DNA of 64,000 nt from positions 1 to 64,000 of the forward strand of contig JANQKV010000010.1 in NCBI GenBank assembly GCA_028280945.1, given 5' to 3'. The DNA comes from Opitutaceae bacterium. GTDB lineage: Bacteria; Verrucomicrobiota; Verrucomicrobiia; Opitutales; Opitutaceae. Shown here piece by piece: positions 17,413-26,300 of the stretch. Position numbers and translations under genes: made by a program. Within the stretch, counting starts at the first letter, position 1. Every line of letters starts with the position of its first letter. The notes under the pieces were generated by a model. That model saw only the letters and a program-made list of their open reading frames with translations. It searched no databases and was not told the origin of the DNA.

Positions 17413-19254
17413 TCAGTTGGATTTGAAGGGGAAGACCTTGCCTCCCTCCGGATTCGACAGCCCGCGGGTTTCATGGGGCCAGCCTTCTTCGGTAATCGCG
17501 CGGAAATACCTCATGGCCCGGTCGGCGTCGGCGCGCCAGTCCCATTGGCCGGACGGCACCGGCTCGGGATAGCTCTTCAGGAGGGAGGCCAGCGCAACAA
17601 TGTCGGCAAGGCCTTGCTGGGTTGTGGTATGAACGAATTCGGTATGATTCTCGGGTCCCAGGCACCAAAGCCGAAAACCGAAATAGGCCGCCGCCACCGC
17701 GCGGTGCAAACGGGCGGTCAACAGGGTGCGCTCGAAGAGCTGGTGCAGCTCCGCGTAGTGCTCCGGCCTGAGAACCGGCCTGGCCCTTTCGATATCCGCC
17801 AAAGCCGCTCGGGCCTGGTCCAGGCCGTGGTCCTTTTCCGTGAGGATGAGCCGCAAATGCCCGACCGTCATCTGATCCTGCGGTCGAATCCAACCCGCCG
17901 CGCGGACCTCGGGCACTTCCTCCCAGAGCGGATTTTGCATGTCCTTCACGTAGGCCGGAGCCAGGTAGTCCACCACGTCACGCCAGAAGTGGAATTCCCG
18001 GTTGAGGCCGTTACGGATGAAAATGACAGGAGGGTCCATCCACTTGCCGGAGACGTGCCGGACATAACTTGAGGTGTGGGTGTCATAGTTCAGACGAGAG
18101 TGGCGGTTGCCGGTGTCGGTTCCCAAGGTGTAGAGGGAGGCGGAAACGATCTCGAACGATCGGCGCAAGGCGGCTTTCACGTCGGGCACCGCGCGTTCGC
18201 CGTAACGCTTGCTGATAAATTCATCGTAGACCTGCTCGGCCGTGACATGGCGGTCGTGGGCGGCACGATGCAGGGCGTGCAGATTGATCTCGGCGGCCCG
18301 GCCCACAATTTGAGTGTCTCCGTAACGGTCGGTGCGGGCCACGTAACCAACGACGTTGGGACGATTGCCGAGTTCCCTCCAGCGGTGCATCAGCAACTCG
18401 GGCACGGCGGAAGCGATCACGGCTTGGCCGAAATATTCACCGGCGGCGTCGAACTCGATCAGGGTTGGGCGGTTGATGCTGCCGACGGCGGCATTGGGCG
18501 GATGGTGGAGGAAAAAATCGTGCGGTGTCTCCTTCATCATGACCTTCACTTCCGGTCGCTCGATCAGTTCCACGGCAGCGAGCACATCGGCGAATTCTTC
18601 CCGGGTATAGGAGAAGGTCCGGGCATAGAGGGCCAGGCCACGCTCACCGATGATCACATCAGCCACCGCGTTGACCACGGCGGCCAGTCGTTCGGCTTCG
18701 GTTTTCATTTTGACCGAATGCTGGTCTTCGGCGTGTGCTCCGGTCTCGATAAACGTCAGGATGATCCCGTCGATCGCGGGAACCTGGTCCAGCATGCGCC
18801 GATAGTCCGCCTTGAGCCAGGCCCAGAATTCCGGGTTGTCCAGGTCGATGGTGCCGTCCGGACCGGTGCGAAAGCGCTCCGGGTAGTAATCGAGTGGATA
18901 CAGGGCGTGATCCCACAGGGCAACCTCCTCGATTCCGGCCTTGTGGGCGGTGTCGACCAGCCGATTGACCAGATCGCGGGTGGCCGGTTCGTCCACTTCA
19001 TAGAGGTCGTGGATGATTCTGTGCGAGATTTGCAGGTGGTTGATGTCGTATTCGGCCGCGGCTGCGATCGCCTTGCGCGCAAGGGTTTCGTTTTCCGAAA
19101 GCAACATCCAACCGCGCACGGGCTCATCGGGAGCCAGCGGGGCGGCATCACTTTGCGTCAGGGGGCCGAGGGACAGCCAGAGAGCGATCACCTGACTGCA
19201 CAAAATCAGTTTCCGGTATGAACCGGACAGGGAGGGAAGGGGGGATCGGGGCAC
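17413..19254 (-). CDS. secreted TIM-barrel protein, possibly GH67/GH115-like
   Basis: 613 residues with a GTG start at 19254, followed by a hydrophobic signal segment. The pattern suggests an (alpha/beta)8 barrel: INHLQISHRIIHDLYEV, IDGIILTFIETGAH, EYFGQAVIASAVPELL, VVGYVARTDRYGDTQ and INLHALHRAAHDRHVTAEQVYDEFISKRYG, the last resembling the end of the catalytic domain in GH67/GH20-type enzymes. The C-terminal helical part (~430-600) also recalls GH67. A role in removing a uronic acid or other residue is an inference. It precedes the propeller protein in the same operon. Confidence 0.55.
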   Translation of the reverse strand: MPRSPLPSLSGSYRKLILCSQVIALWLSLGPLTQSDAAPLAPDEPVRGWMLLSENETLARKAIAAAAEYDINHLQISHRIIHDLYEVDEPATRDLVNRLVDTAHKAGIEEVALWDHALYPLDYYPERFRTGPDGTIDLDNPEFWAWLKADYRRMLDQVPAIDGIILTFIETGAHAEDQHSVKMKTEAERLAAVVNAVADVIIGERGLALYARTFSYTREEFADVLAAVELIERPEVKVMMKETPHDFFLHHPPNAAVGSINRPTLIEFDAAGEYFGQAVIASAVPELLMHRWRELGNRPNVVGYVARTDRYGDTQIVGRAAEINLHALHRAAHDRHVTAEQVYDEFISKRYGERAVPDVKAALRRSFEIVSASLYTLGTDTGNRHSRLNYDTHTSSYVRHVSGKWMDPPVIFIRNGLNREFHFWRDVVDYLAPAYVKDMQNPLWEEVPEVRAAGWIRPQDQMTVGHLRLILTEKDHGLDQARAALADIERARPVLRPEHYAELHQLFERTLLTARLHRAVAAAYFGFRLWCLGPENHTEFVHTTTQQGLADIVALASLLKSYPEPVPSGQWDWRADADRAMRYFRAITEEGWPHETRGLSNPEGGKVFPFKSN

Positions 19255-19429
19255 GATTGGCGGAAGGGTGGGTTGAGCGAGATGGAGCCAAGCTTGTCCG
19301 GCCCTTGCCAGCTGGCCACCAGATCCCCGCGCAACTGTTTCACCTTCGATGTGAATCCAGCCGACGATCGCACCAATAAAGCGTTGCGCGAGGGGAAGCG
19401 TTTCCGCTTAGGTCGACCCTTACGTCATC

Positions 19430-21223
19430 ATGAAGCGCACCCATCACTGTGCCCAACTCACTCCTACCGACATCGGCGCGACTGCGACGTTGACTGGTTG
19501 GGTGGACACAATCCGCGACCAAGGCGGTATCATCTTTGTCGACCTGCGTGACCGCAAAGGCATCACGCAGATTAAGCTGGAGCCGCATGATAATGCCAAT
19601 TTGGCCGACCAGTTGAAGCACCTGAAGCTCGAGTCGGTCATCAGCATTTCCGGACTGGTTTCGCAGCGTCCCGAGGGCACGGAGAATCCCGACCTTCCGA
19701 CCGGCCAGGTCGAGGTTGTGGCCAGCGCACTGGAGATTCACAATCTGTCCGAAACTCCACCGTTTCCGCTCGATGACGAAGGCGGCGACAAGGTCAACGA
19801 CGACCTTCGCCTGACTTACCGTTATCTCGATCTGCGCCGCCCGCGCATGCGCCGCAACCTGCGGATGCGGCACACCGTCTCCAAGTCGATTCGCGACTAC
19901 TTCGACAGTGAAGAGTTTATCGAAGTGGAAACGCCGTGTTTGTTCAAAAGCACTCCGGAGGGGGCTCGCGAATATCTCGTGCCGTCACGCATTCACGCGG
20001 GTGAATTCTATGCGTTGTCGCAGTCTCCCCAGCAGTATAAGCAGATCCTGATGGTTGCCGGGGTGGAGCGGTATTTCCAGATTGCCCGCTGCTTCCGCGA
20101 CGAGGACTTGCGCGCCGACCGGCAGATGGAATTCACCCAGGTCGACGTCGAGGCTTCGTTTGTCGATCGCGAGGACATCTACGCCCTGTTTGAAGGCATG
20201 GTGAAAAAGGTCTGGCAGGATGCGTTGGGGATCGAGATTTCCACTCCGATTCCACGCATGTCGTTCCACGAGGCGATGAATCGGTTCGGGGTCGACAAAC
20301 CGGATATGCGTTTTGGTCTCGAGCTCGTTGATCTTTCCGAAACCTTCGCTGAATCCTCTTTTAAGGTTTTCTCCGGCACGGTGAAAAACGGCGGGGCGGT
20401 GAAGGCGCTCAACGCCAAGGGACTGGCCGACATCACGCAGGGTGAGCTCAAGGGACTCGAGGATGCCGCCAAATCCCTTGGAGCCAAGGGCCTTGCGTTC
20501 ATCAAGGTCGAAGGCGGCGAGTGGAAGTCGCCCATCGTAAAGTTCTTTTCCGACGAAGAAAAAGCCGCCCTTACCGATAAGCTCGCCATTGAGGAGGGAG
20601 ACATCATCTTCTTCGCGGCGGCTGAATGGGAACGTGCCTGCGCCATTCTCGGGCGCATCCGGCTCGATTCCGCCGCCCTGTTGCAGAAACGCGGCAAGGT
20701 TGAACTACGGCCGGATGACTGGAGATTCCTCTGGGTGATTGAGTTTCCCCTCATGACCTATGACGAAGAGCAGGGCCGCTACGTCGCTTCACACCACCCG
20801 TTCACGGCCCCGGTGCCGGAAGACATCGAACTCCTCGATTCGGATCCGAAAGCCGTTCGTGGCCAGCACTATGACCTCGTGCTCAACGGGATGGAATTGG
20901 GCGGCGGCTCCATTCGTATCCATCAGCCCGAGCTCCAGCAAAAGGTCTTTCAGGACGTCCTGCAGATTCCGGAAGACGTGGTGGAGAGCCGTTTCGGCTA
21001 CATGCTCAAGGCCTTTAAGTATGGCGCACCTCCCCATGGAGGGATCGCGTTTGGCCTCGACCGCATGGTCGCATTGCTCTGTGGCACGACGAGCATCCGC
21101 GATGTCATTGCGTTTCCCAAGACTCAGAAAGGGCAGGACCTCATGGCGCAGAGCCCGACTCCGGTCGCAGAGCGCCAGTTGAAAGAGCTTCATATCCAGA
21201 CGGATCTGCCGCCTGCCGACTAA
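19430..21223 (+). CDS. aspS: aspartyl-tRNA synthetase
   Basis: 597 residues, bacterial type. N-terminal OB fold (TGWVDTIRDQGGIIFVDLRD), class II motif 2 in RCFRDEDLRADRQMEFTQ, the GAD insertion (about 290-420), and motif 3 GGIAFGLDRM. It charges tRNA-Asp; whether it also charges tRNA-Asn depends on the rest of the genome. The gene has its own terminator. The 176 bases before it hold no other gene. Confidence 0.97.
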   Translation: MKRTHHCAQLTPTDIGATATLTGWVDTIRDQGGIIFVDLRDRKGITQIKLEPHDNANLADQLKHLKLESVISISGLVSQRPEGTENPDLPTGQVEVVASALEIHNLSETPPFPLDDEGGDKVNDDLRLTYRYLDLRRPRMRRNLRMRHTVSKSIRDYFDSEEFIEVETPCLFKSTPEGAREYLVPSRIHAGEFYALSQSPQQYKQILMVAGVERYFQIARCFRDEDLRADRQMEFTQVDVEASFVDREDIYALFEGMVKKVWQDALGIEISTPIPRMSFHEAMNRFGVDKPDMRFGLELVDLSETFAESSFKVFSGTVKNGGAVKALNAKGLADITQGELKGLEDAAKSLGAKGLAFIKVEGGEWKSPIVKFFSDEEKAALTDKLAIEEGDIIFFAAAEWERACAILGRIRLDSAALLQKRGKVELRPDDWRFLWVIEFPLMTYDEEQGRYVASHHPFTAPVPEDIELLDSDPKAVRGQHYDLVLNGMELGGGSIRIHQPELQQKVFQDVLQIPEDVVESRFGYMLKAFKYGAPPHGGIAFGLDRMVALLCGTTSIRDVIAFPKTQKGQDLMAQSPTPVAERQLKELHIQTDLPPAD

Positions 21224-21253
21224 ATTCGGTCACTTACTCAACTTCTGAAGAAG

Positions 21254-21281
21254 AGCCGGAGCCAAGTGCTCCGGCTTTTTT
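21254..21281 (+). terminator. rho-independent terminator after aspS
   Basis: AGCCGGAGC (21254-21262), loop CAAGT, GCTCCGGCT (21268-21276), then a T run to 21281. A strong stem with seven-base T tract overall. Confidence 0.9.
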
Positions 21282-21340
21282 GCACCTGTATTACAGGGAG
21301 GTGGCGGCGGTATGAAAAAAATTCAGAAACATTCCCGATA

Positions 21341-21357
21341 TTGGCACAACCCGTGCT
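21341..21357 (+). promoter_or_regulatory. sigma-54 (RpoN) promoter of amtB-glnK
   Basis: TTGGCACAACCCGTGCT has the GG at 21343-21344 and the GC at 21355-21356 with exactly 10 bases between them, the spacing needed by sigma-54. TGGCAC is the full -24 element, and GTGC resembles the -12 half of E. coli glnAp2. It lies 74 bases upstream of the amtB start, and amtB-glnK operons are classic RpoN/NtrC targets. Confidence 0.75.
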
Positions 21358-21430
21358 TTTTCGGCTCCGGTTTCGCCCTTCGGCGGAGCGTCCAACGTCT
21401 AAACCACTACTCGATACCCAATATAAAACT

Positions 21431-22795
21431 ATGAAGCTACGGTCCCAGCACCTGTCCAGCTGGCTCAAGGTCCCCGTGATCTTCGCGCTGCTGGCCGCGT
21501 TCTCGCCACTCTTCGGCCAAGATGAGGCTCCGCCTTACGAATCTTATGAGGCCTTTGCAGAGTCCGGCGGATTCGCGCTTTTCACCGTCAACAACCTCTG
21601 GCTCCTTATCTCGGCCGCCCTCGTGTTCATCATGCACCTGGGCTTCTCGTGTGTGGAGACCGGCCTGACTCAGTCCAAGAACACGGTCAACATCCTCTTC
21701 AAGAACGTGTTCATCATCTCTGCCGGTATTCTCGGCTATGCTCTTTACGGGTTCAATGCCATGTATCCATCGGGGGATACCTTCAACAACTTCTTCGCGT
21801 TCGGGTCCTGGTTTGGGGTCGACAACGAGGATGTTACGATGGTGACCGATGCTTACAACAACTACACATGGTGGACGGACTTCATCTTCCAAGCCATGTT
21901 CGCTGCGACCGCCGCCACCATCGTTTCCGGTGCCGTGGCTGAGCGTATCAAGCTCGGTAGCTTCATGATCTACGCTGCGCTCTTGGTGACCTTCATTTAC
22001 CCGATCACCGGTTCCTGGGAGTGGGGTTACGGCTGGCTCGATGACCGCGGATTCGTTGACTTTGCGGGATCGTCTCTTGTCCACGGTTTTGGTGGTTTCG
22101 CCGCGTTGGCCGCCGTTATTGTGCTTGGCCCCCGTGCCGGCAAATACCTCGCCGGCGGCAAAATCAAGCCGATCCTTGGCCACTCCATGCCTCTCGCCGC
22201 CATCGGTGTTTTCCTGCTTTGGATGGGCTGGTATGGCTTTAACGGTGGTTCGGTTCTCAGTGCTGATCCCCGTGGCGTGTCCTACGTCTTTGTGACCACG
22301 AGCTTGGCCGCCGCGTCCGGTGCCCTTGGTGCCATGTTCACTTCTTGGGCTCTGCTCAAGAAACCGGATCTTTCGATGGCCCTGAACGGCATTTTGGCCG
22401 GTCTCGTTGGTATCACGGCAGGTGCCGACGTGATTGGCATGGCCGGTTCGATTGTGGTCGGTCTCATCGCCGGTGCCTTGGTGGTGTTCTCCATCATCTT
22501 CTTCGACAAGATCAAGATCGACGATCCGGTCGGCGCCATCTCCGTGCACGGGGTGTGCGGTATCTGGGGCACGGTTGCGGTGGCCATCTTCTCGGATGCG
22601 GCTCCGCTTGGCATCCAGATCATTGGCACGCTGTCGATCTCCGCCTTCGCTTTTCTCGCCTCGTTTGTACTGGCGACGATCATCAAGGTGACCATCGGGT
22701 TCCGTGTCAGTGCCGACGAAGAGGCCGAGGGCCTCGACATTGGCGAGCACGGTGCAGAGGCCTACCCGGACTTCACCCCGGCGCACAAGGGATGA
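21431..22795 (+). CDS. amtB: ammonium transporter AmtB
   Basis: 454 residues from the ATG at 21431; upstream in-frame codons overlap the terminator and promoter. A cleavable signal peptide (WLKVPVIFALLAAFSPLFG) precedes eleven membrane helices, as in other Amt proteins with an outward N-terminus. The motifs GFSCVETGLTQSKN, SLVHGFGGFAALAA and ISVHGVCGIWGT supply the two pore histidines. It imports ammonium and is followed by its PII partner glnK. Under the sigma-54 promoter it should be induced by nitrogen limitation. Confidence 0.96.
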   Translation: MKLRSQHLSSWLKVPVIFALLAAFSPLFGQDEAPPYESYEAFAESGGFALFTVNNLWLLISAALVFIMHLGFSCVETGLTQSKNTVNILFKNVFIISAGILGYALYGFNAMYPSGDTFNNFFAFGSWFGVDNEDVTMVTDAYNNYTWWTDFIFQAMFAATAATIVSGAVAERIKLGSFMIYAALLVTFIYPITGSWEWGYGWLDDRGFVDFAGSSLVHGFGGFAALAAVIVLGPRAGKYLAGGKIKPILGHSMPLAAIGVFLLWMGWYGFNGGSVLSADPRGVSYVFVTTSLAAASGALGAMFTSWALLKKPDLSMALNGILAGLVGITAGADVIGMAGSIVVGLIAGALVVFSIIFFDKIKIDDPVGAISVHGVCGIWGTVAVAIFSDAAPLGIQIIGTLSISAFAFLASFVLATIIKVTIGFRVSADEEAEGLDIGEHGAEAYPDFTPAHKG

Positions 22796-22812
22796 TCAAA
22801 CTCCCGCACGAT

Positions 22813-22837
22813 CGGCGCAAGCCGCAGGCTTGCGCCG
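22813..22837 (+). other. perfect 11-bp hairpin between amtB and glnK
   Basis: CGGCGCAAGCC (22813-22823), loop GCA, GGCTTGCGCCG (22827-22837). There is no T run, so it is not a typical terminator; it may protect the amtB mRNA end or partly reduce transcription into glnK. Confidence 0.6.
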
Positions 22838-22873
22838 CCACGGCGGGAAACCTATAAAACACAGAAATCTTAA

Positions 22874-23224
<351 letters not shown>

Positions 23225-23250
23225 TCTGCCTGCCCGTTTGAAAAACTTCA

Positions 23251-23281
23251 ACGGCCACCCCGCGCGGGGTGGCCGTTTTTC
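23251..23281 (+). terminator. rho-independent terminator after glnK
   Basis: ACGGCCACCCC, loop GCGC, GGGGTGGCCGT, then a T run. The 11-bp GC-rich stem also has As on its 5' side, so it may serve the convergent subtilase gene from the other strand. Confidence 0.9.
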
Positions 23282-23330
23282 TTGGGGCTAGGTCGCCGAA
23301 GTTCGGTCGGAACTCCGGGAGGGTTTGTTT

Positions 23331-26300
23331 TTATTCAGCAACCAAATAGACTTCGACCAGGACCACGCCGTTCTGTGAATCAGGTGCGGTCACCCGGGCG
23401 GTATACGCACCTGGGAGCAGGGTGGTGAGGAGCGCGGCATCGGCGCTAGAATTATTCAGGGGGAAGGCACCGACTTCCCGGGAGGTTTCGATGATGCTCG
23501 CATTGCCGGCCCAGTCATCGTTGCCGGCCTGGGTCGTCTGGCCCCGGAGCAGGGTCAGTTCGGGGTCAGGGAGGGCGCCGGTCACGCCGAACTCCTCCAA
23601 GCCGGGGCCCACTGCGCGCACGAGCAGGGTGCGTGAGGTTGTGCCCGCGAGCACAAAACCGACGGTCACCGCTCCGTTGGCTTCAACGCGGGTCCGGGCG
23701 GAGAGGTTGACGAGGCGGGACGAGAGGTCGTCGGTATTGGCGTCGTAGATCTCAACCAAGGCCACCCCGGGATCGGTATTGACGGTGGCGGGCAGGACTT
23801 GGGCGGTGAAGGCCCCGGCATCAAAATCGCGGCGCACGACGCTGTCGTCGCTGCCATCGGGCAGGACAAACGCGCCCAGTTCACGGCCGTCGCCGGAGGT
23901 GCTGGTCCAGCCACGGTTGGTTTCCAGCGGGTTTACCGTATCGCTGGCGGAGAAAACCTGCAGCTCCGTCGCCTCGACGTTCCCGGCGACGCCAAAATCC
24001 GCCAAGGTGGGGCCGATTCCCCGCACCACGAGTTCCTTGCCTGATTCACCTTCCAAAACAAAACCGGCGATCAGGGCTCCGGTCCCGCGCACCGTGCGGT
24101 TCCGCACCGAGAGATTCACCAAGCGGCCCGGGTTATTCGGATCGGGATCGATCTGGGGAATGGTGGCTTCGACGGTCGCCCTCCCGAGGTTTTCGGGTCC
24201 TTCGCGATACTGCGGCCAAGGATAGCGCTCGCTGACCTCTGCCGGACCCAATCCGCCGAGGTCAAACGCGTAGATCTTGCCGTCGCCATTGCCGACATAG
24301 ATGCGGCCGTTGGCCAGGACCGGTGAGCTGCGGAACCAGTTGCCGGCTGACCACGCCCGGATGAGTTGGCCATCGCGATCGAAGTGAAAGAGCTTGTTGG
24401 CGTAACTGCCCACTACGATGGAGCCGTCGGCGGCAATCGCCGGGGAGCTGGCCCGGGCCTGGGCTTCGATGGAGGAGCGCCAGACCTGATTGCCATTGGC
24501 CTGATCCAAAGCATAGAGGTAACCGCCGTAACTTGCGAAGTAGGCCCGCCCGTCGCCGAGCGCGAGGGACGAGGAAACGTTTTCGCCCGGTTCAGGCGTG
24601 CGGAAGACCCAGCGCAGCTCACCGTTCGAATTCACGGAAAACACGGTGCCGTTGAGGGTGGAGGCGTAGATGTTGCCCGCGCCGTCGATGGCAGGGGAGG
24701 TAAATATACCGCTGGTATCATCGGAGCCATCCTCGCGTTGCGCGGCGTAGCGCCAGATGCGACTGCCCTGGGGGGAAACCGCATGCAGCGCACCGTCGTT
24801 GGCCGGGAAGATGATGGAGCCATCCAATCGCACGACGGGTCCGGAGTAGCTTGGCTCGCCAGTGACGGCATATGTCCAAAGCAGTTGGCCGTCAGCCGTA
24901 TGCGCGCGCAGCAAACCTTCATCCTGTTTGAAGTAAACCGTGCCGTCCGCCGCCACGGCCGGTCCCGCGAAATAAGCTGATGAACCGGCGCTGGACGTCC
25001 AACGTTCGGAACCCGTCTCCGCATTGAGGGCGTAGGCGACACCTTGATTGGTGCCGAAGTAAAGCGTGCCATCGGGGGAAAGCGCGGCCCCGTTGGAATC
25101 CATGTTGCCCTGGGTTTGCACCCGCCACTTGAGATTGCCCTCGGGTGTGAGCGCGTAGAAAAACCCATCCGAACTGCTGGCGTAGATCACGCCATCCGGG
25201 CCGACGGTGGGCGCGTTGGTGATCGTCGGGCGTCGGGCTGAAACGTCGGCGCGGTCGCCCGTGGCGTATTGCCAGAGGGCATCCGTGATCGAGAGGGTCA
25301 GTTCTCCTTCCTCCGCGCCGAGAGAATCCACCGCGATGTAGTAAATCGTGTCTTCAACCGCGGAGAAATCGACCAGCGAGTTGAGATTGTTGTTGGCGAA
25401 ACCGGAGTCGTCGCTGGCTCCGATCAGAGTCAGGTTGTCCACTGCCGAACCCGTGTAGACGGCCACGGCGGTGTCGACGGATTGGGAGTAGACGCTGACT
25501 TGATGGCGGCCGGATTGCGGCGCTTCCCAGCTATACCAGAGGGACCGGCGGTTGGCCCCCGAGACGTGGAGCGGTTCACCGGGTTCGCTGGTGGCGCTGG
25601 AGTTTGTGGTGGTGATGAGGGGTGCGTCGCCGTCAAGGGGCTGGGCTGAAGCGAAGGCATCATTGGCGAGCGCGGTGGTGATGTTGAGCATGGCCAGGCC
25701 CGCCGCGGTGCTGTCGATCGCGATGTGGTAGGTGGCGCCGACCTGCGCGTTGAAAGCCACCCGCGATGAGAGGAATCCGGCGGATTCGTTGTCGTTGTCA
25801 ATGATGCGCGTCAGCGAGTTGAGGGAGTTTCCGGTGTAAACCGCGATGGTGGTGTCTCCTTCGGATCCACGGGTGTCCATGGAAACCTCCCCGGATGCCG
25901 AGGCGGTCCAGGTATACCAAAGAGAGCGGCTCAATCGACCGGCGTGGGCCGGTTCGCCGGATTCGGTGGTGGCGTGGGCGGTGCTGGACTTTGCCTTGAC
26001 GATATTGCCGGAAAGCACGGCGCGGTCGTCGAAATCGTCGTGAAACGGACGGATGTCCGTTGTGGTCAAGGCGTCGGCCACATGCAGTCTGCCTCCCGTG
26101 ATCGAGTGGCCCACAAAATCATCGGATTCGCGGGTGCCGCGCAGCAGTCGGTTGATGGTTGCCCGGTAATCATCCTGGGGGAATTGGGCTTTCAGCAGCG
26201 CGACGGCGCCCGCCACCATGGGCGAAGCCATCGAGGTTCCCGACCGCGAAACGGTGGAAGTGTTGTCGGAAGCAGACGTGGAGACAATCTCGCTGCCCGG

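Noticed and set aside
18076..19221. 381-codon open frame opposite the TIM-barrel protein
   Set aside because: Gly/Val-rich translation without motifs; the reverse-strand gene has a signal peptide and barrel pattern.
21437..22786. 449-codon open frame opposite amtB
   Set aside because: Product is rich in His, Gly, Asp and Glu without hydrophobic pattern, the usual mirror of a membrane-protein gene in GC-rich DNA.
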